From positions 98,899 to 141,076 of the forward strand of contig JAAYEH010000400.1 of NCBI GenBank assembly GCA_012728855.1: a stretch of 42,178 nucleotides of DNA, in the 5' to 3' direction. This document shows, one piece after another, positions 32,267-41,416 of the stretch. Position numbers and translations under genes: made by a program. The notes beneath the pieces were generated by a model, which was not told the origin of the DNA, made no database searches, and was given only the letters and a program-made list of their open reading frames with translations. Origin of the DNA: Rhodopirellula sp. (GTDB lineage Bacteria; Planctomycetota; Planctomycetia; Pirellulales; Thermoguttaceae). Numbering within the stretch: position 1 is the stretch's first letter; every line of letters begins with the position of its first letter.

Positions 32267-33324
32267 TCTTTGTTGTCGTACGGGCTTTGCCGCTTGGGCA
32301 TCAACTGGCACAGCAGCACCCCGCCGAAATAGAGCACCGTCAATGGGACGGCCATCAGCAACATGCTGTACGGATCGGCCGGCGTCAGGAACATCGAGAG
32401 GGTGAAAATCACCAGAATGGCGATCCGCCACTTCGACAAGTACGCCTCGACGTCGAAGATGCCGATCCTCTCCAAGAACAGCATGACCAGGGGCAACTGA
32501 AAGGCGATCCCGAAGCCGATCGGCAAAATCAGCACAAAACTGAGCCACTCGGTAATGCGGGGTTCCGGATCGATCTTGAGCCAAGCGTTGAAGCCCAAGA
32601 GGAAATCGAGGACGGGCTCGAACACGAAGAAGAACGCCAGCGAGGCCCCCAGCAGAAACAACCCGAGACTGAACGGAAGAAATACGTGAACGTAGTATTT
32701 CTCGTGCGGGTACAGACCGGCGGCGACGAACGACCAGATCTGATAGAAGATCCACGGGCTGGCGATTACAACGCCCACCAAAAGAGCGGCTTTGACGTAA
32801 ATCGCAAACGGCTCTTGGGCGTTCAGTGACGTCACTTTCGTCCGCTGATCGTCCTCCGCCGGCCGCCACATGAGGAGGCGGATCATCTTATCACGAGTCA
32901 TCTCCGCGGAGTTGTCCGCCTTCGGAACCTTCACGGCCGCCAACTCATCGGGATAGGCGGCTTTGAGTTGTTCGAGAAGATAGTGCGGGGAAATGTAGGC
33001 CTGGTCGAGCAGCAGATTTTCCCGTTCGATGAATTCAGCCGTTTCCTGCAAGTCGGCCGCCCCGGACCCGCCACGCGCTTCGATCCCGGCGGCGATCTCG
33101 GCCACCTTTTTCGCCGACTCGGTCTCGTAGTAATCCGTCATGGCGCTGACCAGCGGCGCCTGGATCATTCCGACCACCGCACGGCCCAGAAACAGCCCCA
33201 CCAGAAAGCCAATCACCAGCCCAGTCAGAGAATTGAAAAGGCATGTCCGCAACTCTTCGAGGTGTTCCCCGAAAGTCATCGTGGAGTTTTTGAACAGGTC
33301 TTCGTTGTATTCACGTCTCGGCAT
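32263..33324 (-). CDS. tatC: Sec-independent protein translocase TatC with large periplasmic insertion
   Basis: A 353-residue multispanning membrane protein, the twin-arginine signal receptor of the Tat system. MTFGEHLEELRTCLF (16-30) matches the conserved cytoplasmic N-terminus, TM1 follows at about 31-52, and LYPHEKYY holds the conserved glutamate of the first cytoplasmic loop. The family is usually about 250 residues; here residues of about 58-170 form a hydrophilic segment between TM1 and TM2, roughly 90 longer than in E. coli. The ATG at 33324 is chosen because MPRREYNEDLF precedes the conserved motif directly; no clear ribosome binding site is seen. The Tat-targeted oxidoreductase at 20692 is a likely client. 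tatA/B are not in the window. Confidence 0.92.
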   Translation of the reverse strand: MPRREYNEDLFKNSTMTFGEHLEELRTCLFNSLTGLVIGFLVGLFLGRAVVGMIQAPLVSAMTDYYETESAKKVAEIAAGIEARGGSGAADLQETAEFIERENLLLDQAYISPHYLLEQLKAAYPDELAAVKVPKADNSAEMTRDKMIRLLMWRPAEDDQRTKVTSLNAQEPFAIYVKAALLVGVVIASPWIFYQIWSFVAAGLYPHEKYYVHVFLPFSLGLFLLGASLAFFFVFEPVLDFLLGFNAWLKIDPEPRITEWLSFVLILPIGFGIAFQLPLVMLFLERIGIFDVEAYLSKWRIAILVIFTLSMFLTPADPYSMLLMAVPLTVLYFGGVLLCQLMPKRQSPYDNKD

Positions 33325-33466
33325 GAGTGTTGGGCGGATGAAGGCGGGCTGCGGACTTCGAGGACAAGCAATGTCTCTAGTATACTCGCCGCAGCGGGGA
33401 ATGAACTCTCTATAATACTTCTGCCACGGTCCCGCCGCAATGAACGGCAAGGATGAAGGAGCGACA

Positions 33467-34441
33467 ATGGCCCTGTACCCTCTGCGATTTCAACCGCTTT
33501 ACAAGCACTCTGTGTGGGGGGGGAGGCGGTTTGAAAGCCTGTTGCGTCGAAATCTCGAGCCGGGCGACGATTTTGCCGAGTCGTGGGAGATCTGTGATCA
33601 CGGCGAGGATCAGAGCACCGTCCTCTACGGTCCGATGGCTGGGGCCACGCTTCAGCAGTTGGTCATCCGTGAGGGCGGCGATCTCTTGGGACGTCACCAC
33701 CCACGAACGCGATTTCCCCTCTTGTTGAAGTATCTTGATGCGCGGCGCCGGCTTTCGGTTCAGGTGCATCCGGACGATGCCACGGCGACTCGAATGCAAC
33801 GAAGCGATGCCGGGAAGACGGAAGCATGGGTGGTTCTTCAGGTTGATGCCGGAAGCTCCATTTGGGCAGGCTTTGGAAGACCGGTCGATCGCGACATGCT
33901 CCGCCAGGCGATTGCCGCGGGCGAGTTAGAGGCTTTGCTTCACCACTTCCAACCGCGGGTCGGCCAATGCGTCTTTCTTCCCGCCCGGACTGTCCATGCC
34001 TTGGGGGAGGGACTGTTGGTGGTGGAAATTCAGCAGTCCAGCGACCTCACGTTCCGGCTCTACGATTGGAATCGGGTGGGGGCGGATGGCAAGCCACGCA
34101 GGCTGCACATTGAAGAAGGGCTGGAAGCGATCGACTACCGCCAGGGCAGAATTGAGCCCCATCGCCCGCAGCCGACGCCACGGCCCCATGTCGAACGCCT
34201 CGTCGAGTGCGAGAAATTTATCTTGGATCGCTGGCAGTTTCAGGCCCCGCAACCGGCCGGTGGCGACCGGCGTTGCCATCTCGTCACCGTTCTGGACGGG
34301 ACGATAGCGTTGGAGCACGATCCGAGCCGCAAGCCGCTCGTTTTGGGCGATACGGCCTTGCTGCCGGCCGCGGCAGGGACGATCGAGATCACTCCGTTGA
34401 ACAACGCTCCGGCGACGCTTCTCGATGCGTATTTGCCGTAA
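33467..34441 (+). CDS. manA: Type I mannose-6-phosphate isomerase
   Basis: A 324-residue zinc enzyme interconverting fructose 6-phosphate and mannose 6-phosphate, of the short bacterial class. Zinc ligands are visible: Q99 and H101 in SVQVHPDD, E119 in GKTEAW and H177 in PARTVHALG. The opening PLRFQPLYKHSVWGGRRF and ESWEICDH segments are also typical. GAAGGAG five bases before the ATG at 33467 decides the start over the longer frame from 33440. A TATAAT hexamer lies at 33411-33416. It diverges from tatC. About 200 bases without a recognised feature separate it from the pseudouridine synthase gene. Confidence 0.92.
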   Translation: MALYPLRFQPLYKHSVWGGRRFESLLRRNLEPGDDFAESWEICDHGEDQSTVLYGPMAGATLQQLVIREGGDLLGRHHPRTRFPLLLKYLDARRRLSVQVHPDDATATRMQRSDAGKTEAWVVLQVDAGSSIWAGFGRPVDRDMLRQAIAAGELEALLHHFQPRVGQCVFLPARTVHALGEGLLVVEIQQSSDLTFRLYDWNRVGADGKPRRLHIEEGLEAIDYRQGRIEPHRPQPTPRPHVERLVECEKFILDRWQFQAPQPAGGDRRCHLVTVLDGTIALEHDPSRKPLVLGDTALLPAAAGTIEITPLNNAPATLLDAYLP

Positions 34442-34640
34442 GGCAAGCGGCAAGAAAGTGAAGTCCGGACACTCAGTGGCCGGATAAAGGTGGGATTGCA
34501 AGGGTTCTCGAGGCAAACGGCGGGTTACTGCGTGAGTGCCCCGCCGATACGGACGGGAAAGCAGGTGTCGATGCTGTTGCGATCAGGTATGATTAGGGGT
34601 AATTACCTCGATCGCACCCGCTGCCTGCAAGGCTATACGA

Positions 34641-35447
34641 ATGGTAAAGCGCCCACAACCGAAACGGGCGACTGGCACACGTCCCCCACGAAAGGCTGCC
34701 GCGGAATCCGCCGGCGAACGGATTCAGAAGATCTTGGCATTGGCGGGGTTCGGGAGTCGCCGGCAGGCCGAAGAGCTGATCCAGAGCGGTCGCGTGGAAG
34801 TCGACAGGCAAGTCGTCACCGAGCTGGGGACAAAGGCCGATCTATCGCGACAGGAGATTCGAGTGGACGGTGTAGCTCTCCGCCGTCCACGGCTTGTCTA
34901 CTATGCCGTCAACAAGCCGGCGGGGATTGTATCGACGAACCGTGATCCCTCCGGTCGGCCGCGAGTGGTCGATCTGCTGGGCGAGACCAAGGAGCGGCTG
35001 TTCCCGGTCGGGCGGCTCGACATGGCCAGCGAGGGGCTTATTCTGGTAACCAACGACGGCGAACTGGCCAACCGGCTCACCCATCCGCGCTACCGGGTGC
35101 GGAAGACGTATCGCGTTCTGGTTGCCGGACAACCGAGCCGGGAGGTGCTCAGCCAACTCCGGCAGGGCGTGCATTTGGCCGAGGGAGTGGCGAGGGTTGC
35201 CGAGATTCGTATCAAGAGGCAACAGAAACAGAGCGCAGTGCTGGAAATGGTGCTGGATGAGGGGAAGAATCGCGAGATTCGCCGCGTGCTGGCTCGCTTG
35301 GGGCACAAAGTGTTGCAACTGACGAGGATTGCAGTCGGACCGGTGCGACTGGGACAGCTTGCGTCCGGAGAGTATCGTCGGCTCAACCGCGAAGAAATCC
35401 AACGGCTAAAGCAACTGGTACGGCAAACGGACCGGGTCGAACGATGA
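34641..35447 (+). CDS. RluB/RsuA-family rRNA pseudouridine synthase
   Basis: A 268-residue pseudouridine synthase acting on ribosomal RNA. After a basic N-terminal tail, an S4 RNA-binding domain spans about 26-80 (RIQKILALAGFGSRRQAEELI). The catalytic domain holds NKPAGIVST (91-99) and the active-site aspartate D127 in FPVGRLDMASEG. LDEGKNREIRRVLARLGH near 225 is another family signature. The exact target uridine (RluB-like 23S or RsuA-like 16S) cannot be told from sequence; the domain order fits RluB. The stop overlaps the ATG of the following pyrK-like gene (ATGA), so they are cotranslated although functionally unrelated. Confidence 0.9.
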   Translation: MVKRPQPKRATGTRPPRKAAAESAGERIQKILALAGFGSRRQAEELIQSGRVEVDRQVVTELGTKADLSRQEIRVDGVALRRPRLVYYAVNKPAGIVSTNRDPSGRPRVVDLLGETKERLFPVGRLDMASEGLILVTNDGELANRLTHPRYRVRKTYRVLVAGQPSREVLSQLRQGVHLAEGVARVAEIRIKRQQKQSAVLEMVLDEGKNREIRRVLARLGHKVLQLTRIAVGPVRLGQLASGEYRRLNREEIQRLKQLVRQTDRVER

Positions 35448-36325
35448 ACGCGTCGGAACATCACGTCAGCTATGCCGACCGGGCCTGGCACGGCACCGTA
35501 ACGGTCGAGGAAAACATTGTCGTGGCACGCGATACGTACCGGCTCCGTTTTCGGTGCCCGGAGATCGCCGGGCCGATGCTCCCGGGGCAGTTTATCATGA
35601 TCCGACTGCCCGGCAGCGACGACCCCCTCCTGGGTCGCCCCTTGGCCGTATACGATACCGTAGACGGAACCAGCGATGCCTCTGCGGGCCTCGACATCGT
35701 CTACCTGGCGATCGGCAAAATGACGCGCCGGCTCGCTCTGTTCGGTCAGGGACAGCCTCTGGAGGTCTGGGGCCCGCTGGGAAACGGGTTCCCGCCCGTG
35801 CCCGCCGAGCACCTGATCCTGGTGGCTGGAGGCATCGGTCAGACGCCGTTTCTGGCACTGGCCAAGGAGTATTTGGGGCAAAAAACTTACGGCGATCCGC
35901 CCCGCGAGGTTAGCAGAGCCGCCAAAGTTTCGTTATGTTATGGCGTTCGGAGCAAAGACTATCTCGCCGGGGTCGCCGATTTCGAGCGGATCGGTGTCGA
36001 AGTCCATGTGACTACCGACGATGGTTCCGCGGGACGTCCGGGGTTTGTGACCGATCTGATCCGGCCGGTCTTAGCGCGCTGCGAGGTTGCGCCGCGGATC
36101 GTCTGCTGTGGCCCGGAAGCGATGATGGCGGGCACGGCGAAGCTTGCCAAAAACCTGGGTGTGCCGTGTCAGGTATCGCTGGAGACGCCGATGGCCTGCG
36201 GAATTGGGATTTGCTTCAGTTGCGTTGCGAAAGTTCGCGATGCCGACGGCGCATGGGACTATCGCCGCACCTGCGTAGAAGGGCCGGTCTTCGACGCCGA
36301 GGCAGTCGAATTTCCCGCGGGGTAA
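35444..36325 (+). CDS. pyrK: Dihydroorotate dehydrogenase electron-transfer subunit-like (PyrK)
   Basis: A 293-residue iron-sulfur flavoprotein reductase of the PyrK type, which passes electrons from dihydroorotate dehydrogenase B to NAD. The ferredoxin-reductase-like FAD domain (PGQFIMIRLPG, GRPLAVYD) is followed by an NAD domain (LILVAGGIGQTPFLALAKE) and a C-terminal [2Fe-2S] motif, C252-x4-C257-x2-C260-x16-C277. No pyrD is adjacent, so an alternative partner is possible. A 4-base overlap with the pseudouridine synthase sets the start. It converges on rpsT, with only four bases between the stop codons. Confidence 0.85.
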   Translation: MNASEHHVSYADRAWHGTVTVEENIVVARDTYRLRFRCPEIAGPMLPGQFIMIRLPGSDDPLLGRPLAVYDTVDGTSDASAGLDIVYLAIGKMTRRLALFGQGQPLEVWGPLGNGFPPVPAEHLILVAGGIGQTPFLALAKEYLGQKTYGDPPREVSRAAKVSLCYGVRSKDYLAGVADFERIGVEVHVTTDDGSAGRPGFVTDLIRPVLARCEVAPRIVCCGPEAMMAGTAKLAKNLGVPCQVSLETPMACGIGICFSCVAKVRDADGAWDYRRTCVEGPVFDAEAVEFPAG

Positions 36326-36329
36326 CGGC

Positions 36330-36614
36330 TTAGGAAGCCTCGACCTTGCCCTGCTTTACCGCTTTAATGGCCGCAGAAAGTCTCGACTTGACACGTGCAG
36401 CGGCGTTGGCATGGATGACATTATGGGCGCTGGCTCGATCGAGCTTCTTCGTGGTCGTGCGGAAGAGGGTTTCGGCCTCGCCGACGTTGCCGGCCGCAAC
36501 AGCCTCGCGAACCTTGCGGCACAAAGTCCGCAACTCACTTTTCGTGGAGCGGTTGCGTGCTCGTCGCACGATGCTCTGCCGCAGCCGTTTCTTGGCACTT
36601 TTAATGTTGGGCAT
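36330..36614 (-). CDS. rpsT: 30S ribosomal protein S20
   Basis: A 94-residue, highly basic protein that binds 16S rRNA in the small subunit. MPNIKSAKKRLRQS is the S20 N-terminus, and the AASRASAHNVIHANAAARVKSRL-type helix region is present near residues 60-78, followed by a lysine-rich end. Length is normal for the family. It is read on the minus strand, 45 bases downstream of the TPR gene, and is convergent with the pyrK-like gene. Confidence 0.95.
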   Translation of the reverse strand: MPNIKSAKKRLRQSIVRRARNRSTKSELRTLCRKVREAVAAGNVGEAETLFRTTTKKLDRASAHNVIHANAAARVKSRLSAAIKAVKQGKVEAS

Positions 36615-36659
36615 AGTCGGTAGGAAGTCCTTCGTCTTGGATTCGGAAAACGCTTCTCT

Positions 36660-38042
36660 CTAATCATTGCGTTTCCGGTCAATTTCGTCTAGTAGATCGG
36701 ACACGTCCTTGTACGCGAAGTCCATTTCGGCCAGGGTAGTGAGGTATCGGCTCGCCGCGTCGAGGTTGTCCATCGTCACCGCCAGTTTTCCCGCCAAGTA
36801 GAGGGCTGCCTTGCGGTCATCGGAATGGTGATCGGTAATGTCGTCGACCGCCGATTCGTAGTGGCTCAGCGCCAGCCGGTTCTGGTTGATTTCCTGAAAC
36901 GACTGGCCCAGGTAGAGGTTGCAGACGCCTTTGAGGCGGGGATCGTTTTTCGCCTGCTGGAATTCGACAATCGCTTCTTTGTAACGACCCAATTGCTGAT
37001 ATCGTCGACCTAATTCATAGCGAAAGGTCAGATTGTTCGGATACCGCTCGCAGCGATGCTGGTAGATCTCCAACTCCTTGGTCTTGATCTGACCGCGGAG
37101 TTTGTTGTGCTGTGTGGCAATTTGCTTGTCTTTGGTTTCTTCGGCCTGTTTCCGCAACACGGTCAACTGATAGCGCATCCCGGTGACCTGGGCATCTTCG
37201 AGCTTCTCGAGGATGTCGGCATTCCCCCCGGAAACCTCGTGGGCTTTGCGGAGCGTTTCTTCGGCCTGCTGGTACTGCTTTTCGCCAAGGTAAAGATTGG
37301 CCAATTCGACATACGTCGGCATGTTGTCCGGATGCCGCTTAATCTCGCGGAGCAATCGCTCCTCCTCGGTCTGCCCCTCCTCTGCGCCAACGGCCGCCTT
37401 CTTCGCTGTCTTCTTGGCGTGATCCTTATCTTCATAGCCGCCGCGGGCGATGGTCTTCTCAACCGTGAGCCGGCCGATCTCGTGCTGGGCCTCCTCGTCG
37501 TCCGGACGCGCCTGCTGCACGCGGACCCATAGATTCATCGCCTGGTCGAAATCCTTTCGTTCGCCCAGCGCAATGGCACAGAGACGGCAGACACTGGGAT
37601 CCTTCGGATCCGCTTCCAGGGCCGTCTTCAGGTAGGCAAGCTGGACATCGGCAAAGCCCAGCGCTTCGGCCGCAATCGCCATACTGGATAGCGTCGAAAT
37701 ATCCCACGGGTTCTTCTTGAGAAGTTCCAATCCCGACTTGATCACGCCGAGCCAATCCTTCTGCAGTGAAGCCTTCTTGAGGATGTTCTTAGAGCCAACC
37801 CCCTGAAAGAAGGCCAGCTTCGTCCCCTTCTTATTGCTATATTGCTTCTTAAGGTTCCCCAGGAAGGTTTGAACGTAGAGGAAGTTGCCCGGATCGCCGA
37901 TGACGCACTGCGTGAGCAGTTCCGCGGCGTAATCGTAATTCTCCTGGCCCATTACCTTGTTAGCATGTTCGAACGCCCGCTGGAGCGATTTCCGCTTGGC
38001 GGGCGAAATGGCATCGCCGCTTTGGGGAGGATCAGACATCAT
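36660..38042 (-). CDS. Tetratricopeptide repeat protein
   Basis: A 460-residue cytoplasmic protein built largely of TPR-like helical repeats, for example near residues 20-50 (ANKVMGQENYDYAAELL), 130-200 (ALEADPKDPSVCRLCAIALG) and 235-275 (NMPTYVELANLYLGEKQYQQAEETLRKA). A lysine-rich stretch (KDHAKKTAKKAAVGAEEGQ) interrupts the middle. No signal peptide is seen. TPRs mediate protein-protein contacts; the partner is unknown. Two adjacent ATGs (38042 and 38039) are equally possible starts, with only weak upstream purines. It lies immediately upstream of rpsT, probably in one transcript, but I cannot link it to ribosome function. Confidence 0.82.
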   Translation of the reverse strand: MMSDPPQSGDAISPAKRKSLQRAFEHANKVMGQENYDYAAELLTQCVIGDPGNFLYVQTFLGNLKKQYSNKKGTKLAFFQGVGSKNILKKASLQKDWLGVIKSGLELLKKNPWDISTLSSMAIAAEALGFADVQLAYLKTALEADPKDPSVCRLCAIALGERKDFDQAMNLWVRVQQARPDDEEAQHEIGRLTVEKTIARGGYEDKDHAKKTAKKAAVGAEEGQTEEERLLREIKRHPDNMPTYVELANLYLGEKQYQQAEETLRKAHEVSGGNADILEKLEDAQVTGMRYQLTVLRKQAEETKDKQIATQHNKLRGQIKTKELEIYQHRCERYPNNLTFRYELGRRYQQLGRYKEAIVEFQQAKNDPRLKGVCNLYLGQSFQEINQNRLALSHYESAVDDITDHHSDDRKAALYLAGKLAVTMDNLDAASRYLTTLAEMDFAYKDVSDLLDEIDRKRND

Positions 38043-38162
38043 CAGCCCGTTCGTTCATGGAAGTACACGCAAGAGGCAGCCGGCCCACCTCGACCTACTA
38101 GCCATCTTACTACCCTACCGTGCCGATAGGAACCATTCTAGCAGTTCGGCGGGGCAGCAACA

Positions 38163-39716
38163 ATGTCTCGGCTTCCCACCGCAACGGCGATGAACCATCC
38201 TCAAAACTCCGCGATCGTCTATCTTGTCGGCGCCGGCCCTGGAGACCCCGGGCTCATCACCATTCGGGGGGCAGAGTGCTTGAGCCGGGCCGATTTGGTT
38301 CTCTACGACTATCTCGTTAATCCGGCCATTCTGCGCTACGCCCGTCCCACTGCCGAACTCATTTGCCTGGGTGGGCATCGGTTTCAGCGCGTCATGGCGC
38401 AGGAGGAAATCAACGCGCGCATGGTGGAGGCGGCGCGCACCGGCCGCTCGGTAGTGCGATTGAAGGGTGGCGACCCAGACGTGTTTGGCCGAACGGCGAC
38501 GGAAACTCACGCGCTGCTGGCCGCCGGAATCCGCTACGAAACCGTACCGGGTGTGACGGCGGCGCTGGCAGTTGCCGGCTACGCGGGAATTCCCATCACC
38601 CATGCCGACTACTCGTCGGCGGTCGCGTTGGTAACGGGTCACGAGCGACAAGATAAGAAGGGGCCCCCACTCGACTACGAGGCATTGGCCGAATTCCCGG
38701 GAACACTGATCTTTTACATGGGCGTGACGACCGCCAGGCAATGGAGCGAGGCGCTCATCCGACGGGGCAAGTCGGCGGAAACTCCGGTCGCGGTCGTCCG
38801 GAGGTGCTCGTGGACCGATCAGCAGGACTTTCGATGCACCTTGGGTACGGTGGCCGACGAAATCTTCGCGAGGAAATTGCGTCCCCCGGCCGTCATCGTA
38901 ATCGGGGAGGTCGTCGGCCTGGCGGCGGAGCAGTCCTGGTTTACCGCCAGACCGTTGTTCGCGACGCGCGTGCTGGTAACAAGACCCCGCGACCAGGCGG
39001 AGAACCTCGTCACCTCCCTCACAGAACTTGGGGCCGATGTCCTCGTGCAACCGGCGATCGAGATCTCGCCGCCGACCGACTGGGCCGCTGTGGATCGGGC
39101 GTTGCTTGGGTTGGAGCATTACGATTGGCTGGTCTTTTCCAGTTCCAATGGCGTCCGCATGTTGCTGGAACGGCTGATGCAGATCGGCGGCGATCTCCGT
39201 CGCCTGGGCAAGCTGAAATTGGCGGCAATCGGCCCGGGCACGGCGGATGCCTTGCGGCGCTATTGTCTGCGGGCGGACATCATCCCCTCGGAATACCGCG
39301 CGGAAGCCCTGGCCGAATCGCTCGCACCGGACGCTCAAGGGCAACGGTTCCTACTGGCCCGCGCCAGTCGCGGACGCGAGGTGCTTGCGGAAGACCTGCG
39401 AGCCGCGGGAGCGACCGTGGACCAAATTGTGGTTTACCGCAGCAGCGATGTTGACCATCCTGAGCCTCAGATCGCCGATGCCCTCGCTTCCGGCCGGATC
39501 CACTGGGTCACGGTCACTAGTTCTGCAATCGCCACGTCGGTGGTTCGCATGTTTGGTGCATCGCTGCGAAAGGCACGCATCGCCAGCATCAGTCCGATCA
39601 CGTCCGGCGTGCTACGCCGGCTCGGTTTCGTTCCTGCCGTGGAGGCAACTCGCTATACGATCGACGGTCTCGTCGAGGCGATTCTTCGCGACAGGGAGCC
39701 ACCCGATGCGGCCTGA
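38163..39716 (+). CDS. cobA-hemD: Fused uroporphyrinogen-III C-methyltransferase / uroporphyrinogen-III synthase
   Basis: A 517-residue bifunctional enzyme of tetrapyrrole synthesis. Residues of about 16-260 are SUMT/CobA, which methylates uroporphyrinogen III to precorrin-2 with SAM: VYLVGAGPGDPGLITIRG, VVRLKGGDPDVFGR, VPGVTAALAVAGYAGIP and YMGVTT are all present. Residues of about 270-510 are HemD, which cyclises hydroxymethylbilane to uroporphyrinogen III: VLVTRPRDQAENL, WLVFSSSNGVRML, AIGPGTADALR and WVTVTSSAIA. The fusion is known in several phyla. The ATG at 38163 follows GGGGCAG; a second ATG at 38190 is an alternative. It diverges from the TPR gene. It would feed sirohaem, cobalamin or haem pathways. 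Confidence 0.93.
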   Translation: MSRLPTATAMNHPQNSAIVYLVGAGPGDPGLITIRGAECLSRADLVLYDYLVNPAILRYARPTAELICLGGHRFQRVMAQEEINARMVEAARTGRSVVRLKGGDPDVFGRTATETHALLAAGIRYETVPGVTAALAVAGYAGIPITHADYSSAVALVTGHERQDKKGPPLDYEALAEFPGTLIFYMGVTTARQWSEALIRRGKSAETPVAVVRRCSWTDQQDFRCTLGTVADEIFARKLRPPAVIVIGEVVGLAAEQSWFTARPLFATRVLVTRPRDQAENLVTSLTELGADVLVQPAIEISPPTDWAAVDRALLGLEHYDWLVFSSSNGVRMLLERLMQIGGDLRRLGKLKLAAIGPGTADALRRYCLRADIIPSEYRAEALAESLAPDAQGQRFLLARASRGREVLAEDLRAAGATVDQIVVYRSSDVDHPEPQIADALASGRIHWVTVTSSAIATSVVRMFGASLRKARIASISPITSGVLRRLGFVPAVEATRYTIDGLVEAILRDREPPDAA

Positions 39717-39887
39717 CAAGCAGACAAAACAAACACGCGCCAAGGCATCACGATGCGTCGTGGGGCAGGTTGGCAGCCTGCATCGGCGCACGAACGATCG
39801 GCGGTGGAACGACTGTCGTGAAATCAACGCGGGAAGGGGTCGGGCTGATCAGAGTCTTGGTTGGCCGTGAGGGCCCGTCCAAGCAGA

Positions 39888-40070
39888 TCAGACTTGCTCG
39901 CGAAACGTGGCCCAGCTCAAATAGCCCAAAATGGCCGCGGCGATGATAAGGCCGATATCCATGACACCGCTGTACCCCGAAAAGGGGACTCCGGTCGCAA
40001 TGTCAAGGCCGAACAGAATGAGCAACAGCACGGCGATCACCATGCCAAGGATACACAGTGCTTTGGGCAT
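39888..40070 (-). CDS. Small two-helix membrane protein
   Basis: A 60-residue protein with two hydrophobic segments, roughly 4-24 (ALCILGMVIAVLLLILFG onward) and 36-52 (MDIGLIIAAAILGYLSW), joined by a short loop and ending in a polar TFREQV. I recall very similar small proteins encoded across planctomycete genomes, without a known function. It lies alone between cobA-hemD (convergent) and the aminotransferase (divergent). A TATACT hexamer is present on the minus strand at 40124-40129, about 55 bases before the start, but without a good -35. Confidence 0.75.
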   Translation of the reverse strand: MPKALCILGMVIAVLLLILFGLDIATGVPFSGYSGVMDIGLIIAAAILGYLSWATFREQV

Positions 40071-40246
40071 CGAAGCTATCCTACCGGGGCAGCGAGATCT
40101 CGCTTATGCTCTACAAACGCTCTAGTATAGTTCACCGCTAGCCTTGTCTCTACCACCAAGAAACAGATAGTTGAGGACGGGAGCAGGGACAGGGCAATCT
40201 GCAACGCGTAGAGAGAATTTTCCGGCCGAAAGGGAGGATCGTACCA

Positions 40247-41416
40247 TTGCCATCGTCGCATGACAACACCTGCCAGAACGCCGCCACCTGGATCCGATTT
40301 CGGGACCAGATGCCGGTGGTACAGAAATGGGCCTATTTCGACCATGCAGCCGTCGCTCCCCTGCCACGGTCCGCGCGAGACGCACTGGTTGATTGGTCGC
40401 AAGTCGCTTGTAAAGAAGGAGATACGGCGTGGCCACAATGGAACAGCCAGGTCGGGGGCCTGCGAAACCTTGCGGCAGGTTTGATTGGGGCCCACGCTGA
40501 AGAAATCGCATTAATCCACAATACCACCGAAGGGATCAGCTTGGTTGCCGAAGGTTTTCCGTGGCAAGAGGGGGACAACGTCGTAACTCTGGCGGACGAG
40601 TTTCCCTCCAACCAATATCCCTGGATCAATCTTGCCACCCGAGGGGTGGAAACGCGGCGGATCCCAACCGAGCGGGGTAAAGTCGATTTGGAGCAATTCG
40701 CTGCGGCTTGTGACCGAAAGACGCGAGTGGTGTCGGTCAGTTGGGTCGGTTATTCCAGCGGATGGCGCAACGACCTATGCCGACTGGCCGACTTGGCGCA
40801 TCGTCGCGGGGCGTTGCTGATGGTCGATGCCATTCAAGGCTTGGGGGTTTTGCCGCTGGACGTTCGTCAGACGCCGATCGACTTTCTTGCCGCGGACGGG
40901 CACAAGTGGCTGTTGGGGCCCGAAGGCGCCGGAGTGTTCTTTATTCGCCGCGAACACCTCGACCGGTTGCGGCCGCTGGGCGTGGGCTGGAACAGCGTCG
41001 TCCACTCGCACGACTTCTCGCGCATCGAACTGGTGCTCAAGCCTTCCGCGGAACGTTACGAGGGCGGATCGCAGAATATGGCCGGCATGATCGCCTTGCG
41101 AGCCAGCATGGAACTGCTGGCGACGATCGGCGCGGAGGCACTCTCCCGCCGGATCTTCGAGATCACCGATCTGGCTTGCGAGCGTCTTCAGGGGCTGGGG
41201 GCTGTGATTCACAGCGACCGCTCCCCGGAACACAAGAGCGGGATCGTCGTGTTTGATTTTCCGGGACGGGATCTTCAGGCGATCCGGCAACAGTGCCTCG
41301 AACGCGGCGTGGTGCTCAGCTTCCGGGGCGGATTGCTGCGGATCAGTCCGCATGGGTATAACAACTCGGAAGATATCGAGCGATTGGTGGACGCACTGGA
41401 GTTGAACCATGCCTGA
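40247..41416 (+). CDS. Class V aminotransferase (cysteine desulfurase/isopenicillin-N-epimerase-like)
   Basis: A 389-residue PLP enzyme. The cofactor lysine is K220 in ADGHKWLLGPEGAG, with the PLP-binding aspartate D194 in LLMVDAIQGLG. FDHAAVAPLP (31-40) and LIHNTTEGISLVA (89-101) are other family landmarks. The start is a TTG at 40247 preceded by AGGGAGG; no ATG is better placed upstream of the conserved FDHAAVAP. It may be an aminotransferase, a lyase such as a selenocysteine/cysteine lyase, or an epimerase; the reaction cannot be settled. No iron-sulfur assembly genes are adjacent. The last eight bases overlap coaD, so both are probably one transcript. Confidence 0.88.
   Translation: MPSSHDNTCQNAATWIRFRDQMPVVQKWAYFDHAAVAPLPRSARDALVDWSQVACKEGDTAWPQWNSQVGGLRNLAAGLIGAHAEEIALIHNTTEGISLVAEGFPWQEGDNVVTLADEFPSNQYPWINLATRGVETRRIPTERGKVDLEQFAAACDRKTRVVSVSWVGYSSGWRNDLCRLADLAHRRGALLMVDAIQGLGVLPLDVRQTPIDFLAADGHKWLLGPEGAGVFFIRREHLDRLRPLGVGWNSVVHSHDFSRIELVLKPSAERYEGGSQNMAGMIALRASMELLATIGAEALSRRIFEITDLACERLQGLGAVIHSDRSPEHKSGIVVFDFPGRDLQAIRQQCLERGVVLSFRGGLLRISPHGYNNSEDIERLVDALELNHA

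Noticed and set aside
33379..33386. TATACT on both strands near the tatC/manA divergent region as promoters
   Set aside because: No acceptable -35 hexamer at 16-18 bases could be found for either strand.
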